Positions 54,609 through 64,000 of a stretch of 64,000 bases of DNA are shown piece by piece. The first letter of the stretch is position 1; every line of letters starts with the position of its first letter. Under the pieces are notes generated by a model. The model did no database searches and was not told the origin of the DNA. It saw nothing but the letters and a program-made list of their open reading frames with translations. Both the position numbers and the translations under genes were made by a program. This DNA comes from Spirometra erinaceieuropaei (lineage: Eukaryota; Platyhelminthes; Cestoda; Diphyllobothriidea; Diphyllobothriidae). The stretch covers positions 216,218 through 280,217 of the forward strand of contig CACRXP010000305.1 in the NCBI GenBank assembly GCA_902702965.1. The letters run 5' to 3'.

Positions 54609-56835
54609 GTGAAGCAGTCAGTCTCATGCTGTCGAAATAAATTAAAATGGACTAATCCATGGACAAGACCATGTGCGCGACCGCCGTGGGTCAATCCGAC
54701 GACAAAAAAGACCATGAAGAAGAAACAGAGACTGTGGAAAAAGTATTTGCAACTTCGAGATCCAAGATCATTCGCTGAATATAAGGATCAGCGCAATAAA
54801 TGCCGCAAACAAATGCTGGTTGTTAGAACTTCTTTCGGGCGCCGACTGAGAACAGAATACATTACCTGTCCCAAGAAGTTTTACGGGTACATCCGTAGTA
54901 GGAGGAAACATAGGGACGAAATTGCCTGTCTAAAGGATAGCCTCGGAAACTTATTAATTGATGGGCCATAGAAAGTGCGATTACTGTCTCAGTTCTTTCA
55001 GTCGGTTTTTACGGAGGAGTCCTTAGATGACAATCAGCAATTTGAAATAGACTGAGACAGCCGGGAGCTTCAAATGTGCCAAGATACTGCCGTCATTGAG
55101 ACCGTTGTCTTTTCCGTCGAAGAAGTAAGACGCGTTCTCAGTCAAATAAAACCTGATAAGTCTCCTGGACCCGACGGAATTCCTAAGCTGATAGTTAAGG
55201 AGCTATCAACGGAACTGTCAAGGCCTCGTTCGACTCTCTTTGAGCTGTCAATGAGAACAGGACGGCTACCATCACAGTGGAAGTCAGTTAACCTCGTTCC
55301 CTTACATAAGGGGGGTAGCAGGATTACAGCAAGCAACTTCAGGCTTATTAGCTTAATTTGCCTCTCATGCAAAACGATGGAAGCTCTAGTAAAGAGCGCC
55401 ATACAGCAGTTTTGTGAAGAAAATAACATCTTGCAGGATTTTCAACATGGCTTCCGGAGAGGACGTTCCTGCCTCTCAAATCTGCTAGCTTGTCTGGAGA
55501 TCTGGACCAGGGCTCTAGAAGAGGGTTTTGAGGTCGATGTCGTGTACATCGATTTCCACAAAGCTTTCGATACTGTTCCACATTAACGCCTTCTTCACAA
55601 ATTTAGCGCCATCGGCATCCGGGGAGATCTTCTGAACTGGATTAGGGCGTTTCTGTTTGGTCGGAAACAACGTGTCTGTATCGGAGATGATACGTCAGAT
55701 AGGGGGAAAATGACTAGTGGTGTGCCTCAAGGCTCGGTTCTTGGACCATTGCTCTTCATCCTCTATGATAATGACAGCATTCAGGAACTCGACTGCGGCA
55801 AAAAAATGTTTGCGGACGACGTTAAGCTCTGGCAAGTCATTAAGGGTCCGAATGATCAGAGATCCTTTCAAGATAATCTGCACCGACAGCAAGCGTGGTC
55901 GGAGAAATGGCTTCTAGATTTTAATGTGGAGAAGTGTGCCGTCCTTCATCTGCGTCTAACCAACTCTCATTCAAATGAGAGTCTGAGGACATATCACCTG
56001 AAAGATATAAGGCCCCCCGCAGAATCTTCACAGAAGGATCTCGGGGTTTGGATAGAGAACAACCTGAAACCAACACTACAGTGCCACAGAGCTGCAAAAA
56101 ACGCCATGGGAGTGCTCCATGCAATCAAAAAGACGTTCGTAACCTTTGACCAAGACCTTTTTGAGAAAGTTTACGGCACATTCGTTCGGCCCCACTTAGA
56201 ATATGGCCTACAAGCATGGCGGCCATGGCTAGTAAAGGACCAAGCATGCCTCGGACGGGTACAACGTCGTGCAACAAAGCTGGTAAACGGCCCACAAAGC
56301 CAATCCTACACAAACAGACTGAATTGCCTTAACTTATTCCCTCTGTGTTACAGGCAGCAGAGAGGTGATCTTATCCTCGTCTACACGATAATACATGGCC
56401 TTGAGCATGGACTTAGCTTTGAGGACATGTTTCAGTGGCACCTTTCACCCAATCTTCGTGGTCACTCGATGAAGTTACGGAGAACAATGTCCAGGCTGAA
56501 TCTTCGTTCTGAATTTTTCACGCAGAGGGCAGTGGAGAAGTAGAACAATCTCCCTCAGTCAGTCGAGGAGGCTACGTCCCTGCAACTCTTCAAGAAACGC
56601 TTGGATGATTATTTGTGTCCCCTGTCTTCCCTCGACAGTCTGAATCTGAACTAATACCCCACGAACCCGCAAATATTTTCGCTAAGACAAAGCCACTCAA
56701 ATGAATTAAGTACTGTTTTATTAGTGAATGTTTTTATTGTTCGTGTACCGTTATTTCTAAAGAGCTGACATATGATCAATAGGGTTTTCAAAGGCTTTGC
56801 CTATTATCCTTATCAAATAAACTGAAATAAACTGG
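54609..56835 (+). mobile_element. CR1-like LINE (LINE A relative), 5'-truncated, few stops
   Basis: It begins in the linker after the endonuclease (QRLWKKYLQLRDPRSFAEYK). The RT then has KSPGPDGIPKLIVKEL, FQHGFRRGRSCLSNLL, VVYIDFHKAFDTVPH (motif A), SGVPQGSVLGPLLFILYDND (motif B) and MFADDVKLW (motif C). Its C-terminus has FVRPHLEYGLQAWRPW and LRGHSMKLRRTMSRLN. Stops lie at about 54969, 55053, 55584 and 56541, with no large deletion. The 3' end has an AATAGG..CCTATT hairpin (56780-56800) and AAACTGAAATAAACTG. It is clearly diverged from the 4104-6640 copy, so it is a related subfamily. Confidence 0.88.
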
Positions 56836-58190
56836 AAGCGTTGTATATTAACTTTGGAAAGTTCTTTGACTCTGACCCATGCAGAGGAGTTATATTTGAA
56901 TTACGTCGAAAGGACGTGAATGGGACTTCTCTGAGATGCCAAACTGGCTTTTTAACAGGCGGATCTAAGCATATGTATTTTGGTTACGCTAAATCACAAT
57001 GGGCAGTTGTTTTCACTGGCGTTCACAGAGTGCGTTCTGAGTTCAATTCTGTTTTTAATATGTATGAACGACTGCCTGGATCGCATGAACTGCGAGATCG
57101 TAATGTTTGTCAATGATATCATATTGTGGGAATCAGTAGAGAAGCCGGAAGATGAGCTACAATTCCAAAAGAACTTTGATCGTTCGTAATTGTAGTGTGA
57201 GGATTGGTTCCTTAACCTTAATTTCGGCAAATCCCAAATAATTTTATTACGTCCTAGCAACTGGAGAACGTTCAGACTTGCATATCACTACTTCATAGGA
57301 GCTCACCAAATCAGATCAGTCAACGAGTTAAGAGACCTCGGTGTGTTTATGGCGTCCACTCACAAACAGTCTTCTCACTTCGCTAAGGTATCGATTAAGG
57401 CCTTGGGTATTGTAGGTATGACCAGGAGATCCTCCCTCGACTTTGACGAAGAGCGTTCAGGTTGGGTGTTTGGAACCTGGACGCAGCAGAATCACAGTCT
57501 ACTCGAAAGAGTGCAGAGATGAGCCTTAAAACTAGTGAGAGGTCAAGGTATACCGCCATACGACAGTTTGACCGTCGATTTCGATTGTGCCCTCATGTGC
57601 TACATACCAAGTTGCAGCAGTCACACTGACTTACCAGTGAATTAGTTCATAATGATAGCGGACTTGCGCAGCATCTACTGCGCTCTCTCTTCCCCACTCC
57701 CCAGCTGGACCCGGCGTCAAGACAGAGTCAGGAGGATCGGAGGCAGGGAGGGCGCAGATGGCTGGCATAACCGACCTCGTGCATAGGCGTGCCACCACAC
57801 CCCCTGGTCCACAACATACACTTGACCGGTATTTTTCCCCACCACAAAACACCCCAATAGGGGTCGGAGGGACGAGGATGACTTAACAGCCATGCCCACC
57901 ACCTGCATTCCCAGCCGGGCGTAAGCGCATCCACCGGCAGGAAACCAGGTGTCAGGGAACTGCCAGCGCATTCCACGCTGCTATAGCCATGGTTCATGGC
58001 ACGGTACACACTTCCAGACCGTTAACACCGCCATACGATATCTGCCTAAATAACCTTAACCTCTATTTTCTGAGTTATAGAGTGTAATGCGGGGACTTGA
58101 TAAAGCTTTCCGTATCGTGCATAGCTCGGACGGCGCAATCCGGTGGTGAATTTTCCTAACTCGCGACAACGAATAGCATCTCCACTAGTA
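56836..58190 (+). pseudogene. Decayed CR1-like LINE, split by a family R insertion
   Basis: The first part (56836-57563) reads YINFGKFFDSDP (motif A), then after frameshifts SILFLICMNDCLDRM and MFVNDIILWE (motif C, FADD changed to FVND), and later LLERVQR. The second part (58027-58190) reads PPYDICLNNLNLYFLSY, which continues the LINE. The intervening 57564-58026 is flanked by a direct 12-bp duplication. The LINE starts in the RT, so it is also 5'-truncated. Confidence 0.8.
57564..58026 (+). mobile_element. Family R insertion with 12-bp target-site duplication
   Basis: ACCGCCATACGA occurs at 57552-57563 and again at 58027-58038, exactly flanking the insertion. The interior matches other R copies (ACCGTCGATTTCGATTGTG, CTGCGCTCTCTCTTCCCC, GGCGTCAAGACAGAGTCAGG, CACCACACCCCCTGGTCC). 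A variable 10-20-bp duplication and no inverted termini point to target-primed insertion, as for SINEs or LINE-mobilised sequences. No protein is encoded. Confidence 0.85.
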
Positions 58191-58196
58191 GTCGAT

Positions 58197-61100
58197 ACCA
58201 TAATAATAATTTTTATTAAAGACCCGTGGGGGGCCGCTCATACAAAGTGAAAATAACTTTTACATGAATTTCAGAATTTCAGAACAGCTTTACAGAATCT
58301 AAACAATACTTAATTCGTACTGATTAATTGAGTTTTATGTTACGAAGAATGGTGGGTGAGCAGTGAAAAAAAACTCCTTGCAAATAAACAAAATGGGTAT
58401 GACTGGATTCACACCATAGAACAACGCTCTCGATCCTGAATGTGTAAAAATCAGGCAGGACCGGCCTGTATGTGGCAGTATATAACGGATTTAATGAAGG
58501 GATAAGTAGGCGGGTCCGGCAGGACTGAACTTTATGTGGTTTTGAGTGAACGGTTCGAAACGGGCATCATCAAGGCAGAATTCTTATGTCGGATAAGGCC
58601 ATTCGTGTCAAAGTGGCGAAAAAAAAACCTGTCTTGAGGCGATAGGAACCCAGATGCGATCGGTTACGGTTAGCCGAGAACTGCCGAGGAGGTGGCAAGG
58701 CAGGTGCGACCAGACTACTAGCATATGGCGAATGCAGAGAGTTCCGGCAAGAACGTCGATAGAGCGCATTCTGTGAGGGGCACGATGCATGAGCTCAAAA
58801 ATTTGAAAAATTAGCATTTCTGACGAGGTATCCGAGGAAGCGATAGTACACACAAAAGGAGGAAATGTGAGCGGATACGCAAACTTAATGGCGGCGTCCT
58901 AAATTTCCGATGACCATTTCTCAGTGTCATAGAGAATGTTGTCTGCGAAGGATGAGGAGACTAAAAGTGTAATCGAGTGAGTATTCAGATAAAGGTGCAG
59001 CCTCCTCTATAAAGTGTGCAGACAACCTGAAGATCTTATATGCATTGGAGGGTTATTCCAGAGGAAAGTATACCTGGAAGCGAAAAAAAGAGAGCGCTCA
59101 GCGGTGGAGGAAGCGGGACGACGCAAAGCCATGGAAGAATCGTGGAGATTGTATGGTCGAGTACTAGAGATATGTGCTGAAATCCGAGGAAGACTTGAAC
59201 TGTTGTTAATGCGTAAGAGGAGATAGAAGCCTTCCTCTAGTCTTTAAACCAATAAAGATTTTAGGTTAGTCAACTGACATCTATCTGAGTAGGAAATATT
59301 TGGATTTTCCGTACCTAAGAGTCTTCTAGTAAAATGTCTTTGAACATTTTAAATTTTTGAAGGATTAGCCTCTTTTATCAAACCAAAGAATGGGCAACCA
59401 TAACTCGAGAATGGGAAGTACAAATGTACGATTGAGTCTTAATTTAATTTCGGGAAGATAGAAATTGTGGGAAATAAAGCCACAAATCTGGGCAGCTTTG
59501 AGCGTAATTCTGTTAGCGTGTGACGAGAGATCAAGATTATTTGCGTGGCTTAAACCTAAATCCTTGATGGTGGCACATTCAGTCATAGGTGTGCCTTAAA
59601 AGACCACAAGATGGGGTGTAGCGGCCGAGGACGTCAAGGGTAGCACACACCAAAGTAAGAGAACGCCGAGGGTAGATCCTGAAGGAGATGGATCTGAACA
59701 GAGTCGTTAGCATCTCTGAATACTCATTCACACACAGCAGAAGATGGTACGTCAGGGAAGGGACACGGTATAATATAACAAGACGGTCATGGGAAACACG
59801 TATAATGATAATAGTTACTCGTACAGGTGGAATGAGTTACAGCCATAAAATAACCTGCCTGGGTGGAGAGGCGACGCCAACATGACAGCCAGCAAACCAG
59901 TGGGGAGTGCAGCGCTGTGGGCAACTGCAGGGAGGGGCCGAGGGAGGTGCCGATGTAGTGAGACGGAGAGCGATGCGAGCGTTGTGGTACGGTAAGGGGA
60001 AGGGATCGGCGGATAAGAGAGGAAGGGACACCGGCCATCTTCACTGACATGCGGTTACGCCATCTCCACCCTAGGTCCTCGCGCGGAAAAGTGTCACACA
60101 TTCAAAAAATTCTGTTCAAGTCCAGGAGCGTTACAGGGGCAACCTATCAGTTCTAAAGCACATACAGCGACATTTAGACGGAGAGGATTCCATTAGTCAT
60201 TCTGAGCTCCACGCTGAGAGAGCAAGCAAGTCAGCATTGATTTGCTTCAGACAATGAAGGCCCGTTGATTTATTGAAGGAATATACACAATTGAGATCAT
60301 CAGCATAACTAAATGATTGAGAATGTTTAACTGCTGCCGAAATATCATATATGTAAAGCAAGAACAAAAGAGAACCTAAAACGGCACTTTGTAGGACACC
60401 ACTTACAATAGGGCTTTCACTGGAAAGTGAAGATCCCACTAATACCTTTTATTTATGATTAGACAGGTATGACTTGATAAAGTCTATTAGTGGACTGCGA
60501 ATGCCCAGAGCTTCCTAATTAACCAAAACTCTTTTATGTGGCACTTTATCAGGGGCTGTACTAAGATCAAAATGAATAACGACGACAGATAGATGGTCAT
60601 TACGAAGAGAAGTAAGCAAATTGAGAAACGACAGATGACATGTTTTACAAGAGCGATCGGACGAAAAGTCATGTTCGGAAGCGTTAATAACTTGATTGGC
60701 TATGCAAAAGTCGGCAATTTTCAAGGCGATAACTTTTTAAAATATTTTGGCGAGAGAAGGTTTTTTATGAACATCTCGATAGTTCCGAACATCAGAACAA
60801 AAGCCAAACTTAAATACTGGAATAATAATAGACGTTTTCCAATAATCAGGAAAGGAATCAATTACGATAAATACTGAAAAGAGTTTGCTAAGCAGAGGAG
60901 GAAAATCTCTTAGCTGTTTTATAAGAGGGTTTGAGATATTGACCGTACCTACTGAATGAGAGGTAGGAAGGTGGTTTATCAGTTTTTGATTAGTTTCAGG
61001 AGAAAAATTAATGATCCTGAGAGAGGCATCAGACAACGTAGGAAGTAAAGGGATTGGGTCAGTTTCAATGGTGTAATGTTTGACAAAGAACGAATTTAAC

Positions 61101-61735
61101 ATTTGGGCTTAACCTCACTCCTATGTAAATAAGGTCTCGTTGGAAATAAGCAAAGGCGGAATGAGTTGGTGGGATTTAGCAGGTGATCTTTGACGGAAGA
61201 TCTGAACAATTGATTTACAAGCATTCACGTCATTATTAGCAAAAGACTCTCTACGCCTATCTCGCGCGAGCCTCATTTTGGAAGCTAATTCAAATATTTC
61301 AACGATTCTTAGGTGAATTGATAGTGATCTCACGGAAGAATGTTTAAGCTGCTTTCGCAGCTTTTTAAGTCTATTTTTAAGAAAATGTTGGACTGTGGAG
61401 GAACCGGCACTTGATTTAAACGTCTTCTGTGGAATAAGGTCGAGAAGACCTTCTGTTACGTACTGTAAGAAATCGAAGAAAAAATTTAAATCATTATTTG
61501 AAAAAAATATTGTGCCAATCAAGAGTGCTTGTAAAAGTATTTACTAATTCCATCTTAATATTAGCAAAGTCAAAAATGCAACGTTGCACTGTTGGTTTTT
61601 CGCACACGGCAACTGGAAAACGACAATGCATTAATGCATGATCACTGGTAAAAAGATAATAATAGAAATTCATAGATAGAGTGAAAGTGCCATTATTAAA
61701 AATTAAATCTAACACACTATCTGGCGTGGGTGGTT
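58197..61735 (-). mobile_element. LINE B (CR1/Jockey-like), 5'-truncated, interrupted by a ~515-bp insertion
   Basis: On the - strand, 61715-61500 encodes the end of the AP-endonuclease (LDLIFNNGTF, SDHALMHCRF). 61522-60740 covers the linker and RT start (DYWKTSIIIPVFKFG, VRNYR). 60724-60515 gives HFDLSTAPDKVPHKRVL (motif A), and 60439-60197 gives SGVLQSAVLGSLLFLLYIYD (motif B) and SYADDLN (motif C, YADD). 60190-60120 gives KCRYMCFRTDRLPL. After the insertion at 59594-60108, 59586-59365 continues with TIKDLGLSHANNLDLSSHAN and FVLPILELWLPIL. The 3' UTR then runs to about 58205, ending in a TAATAATAAT-type tail. Several frameshifts make it inactive. Confidence 0.85.
59594..60108. mobile_element. 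Insertion inside LINE B, possibly a solo LTR
   Basis: The block separates parts of the RT that are adjacent in other LINEs. It starts near TGTAGCGGCCGAGGACG and ends near AAAAGTGTCACA, so TG..CA boundaries are possible, and GTATAATATAAC near 59770 could be a TATA-like element. I see no clear target duplication and no second copy in the window, so the LTR label is tentative. Confidence 0.4.
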
Positions 61736-61736
61736 A

Positions 61737-63535
61737 AATAGCGACCTAAAGGAAGAAATTAACAGAAAGTAAAACTTGTGGAGAATATACTCCGTCACTG
61801 GGCAAGTTGAGTATTTCAACGCCTACAAGGCACAAAGAAACAAACTGAGAAGCGTGCTTATATAGACGCACAGAGAATTTGAGAAGAATTTGCTGCGAAA
61901 TGCAACACAGAACACAAAATTGCTCTACAGCTACCTCCGACGTAGAACAAGGAACCTACTTCAATTCGCTTTAATAAGGACTAACGGTAGCGTTGGGATT
62001 GCTGAAAACAGGGAAAAAGCTGCGTATTTTCACAGGTTTTCCAAGTAGTCTACACAAACTAGGTAAGGTTCCTTCCTCAATCAACAGAAGAACTGCCGAC
62101 TCCAAGCATAAGTAATATACTCTTTTCAGAAGGTGTTGTCGGATGTGAATTTGAGGCACTGGATGAATCGAAGTCTCCAGTCAGGACGAGATTCCACCAA
62201 AGCCTCTCGAGGCACTTGCCAGTGAGCCCTCTGTGCCTTTTTCGGTGGAATTTCAAACGTCATTTGGCCCTGAAACACTTCCTATCGATTGGGAGCTGGC
62301 GCATATTATTCCGCTTTACAAAGGAAGTAGCAGAACATCGAAGACAAATTAGAGGCCCGTAAGTTTGACATGCATGCACTGCAAACTTATGGATAGGATC
62401 ATGAAGTGTGGATTAGTGCAATTACTGGAAGTTCACGACTTGCTATCGAACTACCAACAGGGGTTCAGGAAAGGAAGATACTGCACGACAAACTTGCCGC
62501 AATCTCTCCAGATCTGGACCCGAGCTCTCGACGAAAGGTACGCAGTCCACATAGCTAACATTAACTTCCAGAAGGTGTTTGACACCGTGCCACACCAGAG
62601 GCTGTTAGACAAACTGAAAAATAGGGATCAGAGGTAACTTCTTTAAAAAGGCTGACAAGTTCCTTGTGGGTTGACAGCAAGTTGTGTGCATCGGCCATGG
62701 AAAATCAGACCCTGATGTGGTCGAGCGTGGTGTTTCCTAGGGTTCAGTACTGAGACCAATTTTGTTCCTTATATACGTGGATGATTGCGCAAGAGCTTTG
62801 GACTGAGAAGTAGCAATGTTTGCCGATGACATGAATATATGGAGTGTACTTCGGGTTCCTGCCGACGAAGACAGACTACAGATGAACCTAAATCGGTTGG
62901 CAGAGTGGTCAAACTGTCGGCTCCTGCAGTTCAGTGTTGTTAAATGTAGCATACTTCGCCTAGGCAGCACAGCCAGATACGCCAGCACAAGAGATTACTT
63001 TCTGGGCGATACATCCTTACGAAACGTCGAAGCCCAAAAGGACCTCAGTGTACTGACGATGGACTCCCTAAAATCATTCGCTTATTTTTCGATAGTACTG
63101 TACGCCATCAAGCGTGTATTTATGGACTTTAATAAAGATGATTTCTCAAAGGCATTCGGAACATTCGTGCGACCGCACTTGGAATACGACATGCAAACCA
63201 GGAGGCCGTGGGCAGTTCAAGACCAAAACTGCCTCGAAAGGGTTCAAAGGAGAGCACGAAGATGACTAAGGGTCAAGGCCCATTTCCTTATGCTCCCCGC
63301 CTAATAAATCTGAACTTCTTCCCTTTAAGTTTTAAGCAACTGCGCGGGGATCACTTGCAAGCATTTCGCATAGCGAAGGTGTTGGATTACAGCCTTGCCT
63401 TTGAGGGTTTTTTTGAATTCGCTAATACAATCAACCCCAGAGGTCACCCGATAACACTGCGCACACAGCAAGCATGGCTATATGTGCGGGAGTTCCAATT
63501 CCCTGTCTAAGTGGTCAAACTATGGAATGCCCTGC
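61737..63535 (+). pseudogene. CR1-like LINE, 5'-truncated and frameshifted
   Basis: The frames give DLKEEINRK, EYFNAYKAQRNKLRSVL and TKLLYSYLRRRTRN (linker). The RT follows: QQGFRKGRYCTTNL, HIANINFQKVFDTVPHQRLL (motif A, with Asp of YIDF changed to Asn), MFADDMNIW (motif C) and KCSILRLGS. The C-terminal part has FVRPHLEYDMQTRRPW, LERVQRRA, LINLNFFPLSFKQLRGDHLQ and RGHPITLRTQQAWLYVRE. Motif B is damaged. It lies head-to-head with LINE B, meeting it at about 61735, where both elements are truncated. Confidence 0.85.
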
Positions 63536-63677
63536 TGCAGATGTTGTGATATCACCAGGATGAGAGCGATGAGAGATTGAGCTCATCCTCCGAGACTCGC
63601 TCATATTTTGTCATACAGTTATCGGCTCGCTTGAATTATTTCAGCTCAGATGGCTCCTCTGTAAACCGCACCCAGAG

Positions 63678-63831
63678 TTACTCAGACACTGACCTACTTC
63701 CCTCATTAATGGACTCTCGACCGTTTTACTGGTTCGTTAACATCTGCAAGTTCCGCCTCCACCCCCAGAGTTTTGGTCATATCAGTGTTTTGCTGAGTTC
63801 AATTTATTGAGGGAAATAGGTCAGTGTCTGA
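63678..63831. repeat. Inverted repeat at the 3' side of the LINE
   Basis: TCAGACACTGACCTACTTCC (63680) is the inverse of GGAAATAGGTCAGTGTCTGA (63812-63831), with one mismatch. The arms are about 28 bp and about 95 bp apart. The CCTA(T/C)TTCCCTCA core resembles the LINE A 3' hairpin, so these may be two opposed LINE ends. Confidence 0.6.
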
Positions 63832-63841
63832 AAGATGTCAG

Positions 63842-64000
63842 CTGACTAACCTAAAATGTTTATTGGTTTAAAGACTAGAGGAAGGCTTCTATCTCCTCTT
63901 ACGCATTAACAACAGTTCAAGTCTTCCTCGGATTTCAGCACATATCTCTAGTACTCGACCATACAATCTCCACGATTCTTCCATGGCTTTGCGTCGTCCC
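63842..64000 (+). mobile_element. LINE B fragment, cut by window end
   Basis: Nearly identical to the reverse complement of 59118-59274 (for example CTAGAGGAAGGCTTCTATCT, CTTCCTCGGATTTCAGCACA, CCACGATTCTTCCATGGCTT). It belongs to the region following the LINE B RT. The high similarity suggests a recent common source. It continues beyond the window. Confidence 0.85.

Noticed and set aside
1..64000. Bacterial operon, CRISPR array or prophage
   Set aside because: Introns, LINEs, Penelope elements and low coding density show a eukaryotic genome; no regularly spaced repeats of CRISPR type were seen.

Overview
The window is eukaryotic, repeat-rich DNA. There are no operons, Shine-Dalgarno sites or dense ORFs. 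Protein-coding sequence is either split by GT..AG introns or belongs to transposable elements. The mixture of CR1-like and RTE-like LINEs, Penelope-like elements and Merlin (IS1016/ISXO2-type) DNA transposons is typical of parasitic flatworms. A tapeworm-like genome is my best guess, but that is inference; no rRNA or marker gene identifies the species.

The only recognisable host gene is a PIAS-family E3 SUMO ligase. It lies on the + strand as eight phase-compatible exons (16020-23433), with a PINIT-like region, an SP-RING and two acidic SUMO-interacting motifs. A second copy lies on the - strand (47139-41384) with the same exon boundaries. The two copies are part of a large inverted duplication: arm 1 is about 15370-24060, arm 2 about 40835-48045, and the spacer is about 16.8 kb. 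Homology covers introns and 3' flanks as well as exons. The outer ends of both arms fall inside a Penelope-like element. Exons 2-4 of the - copy coincide with a 79-N assembly gap.

The spacer and the purine-biased 3' flanks carry Merlin elements. Two have intact transposase ORFs with full DDE residues (24883-25875 + and 32980-33882 -). One has a full-length ORF that has lost two catalytic residues (37210-38268 -). The rest are decayed or scrambled. More Merlin relics lie at 1-2883. The spacer also holds a tRNA-headed SINE, a GC-rich repeat here called family R, and a diverged tandem repeat of about 400 bp.

The left flank (1-15 kb) contains a nearly intact CR1-like LINE (4104-6640), nested repeats with two LINE 3' ends inserted into them (6.9-9.7 kb), a LINE B 3' fragment and a Penelope-like element. 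The right flank (47.8-64 kb) contains Penelope fragments, an RTE relic, several CR1-like copies in both orientations and a family R insertion with a clear target-site duplication.

For the inverted duplication and the repeat families, similarity was judged by eye. Boundaries are approximate unless a splice site, stop codon, terminal repeat or N run fixes them.
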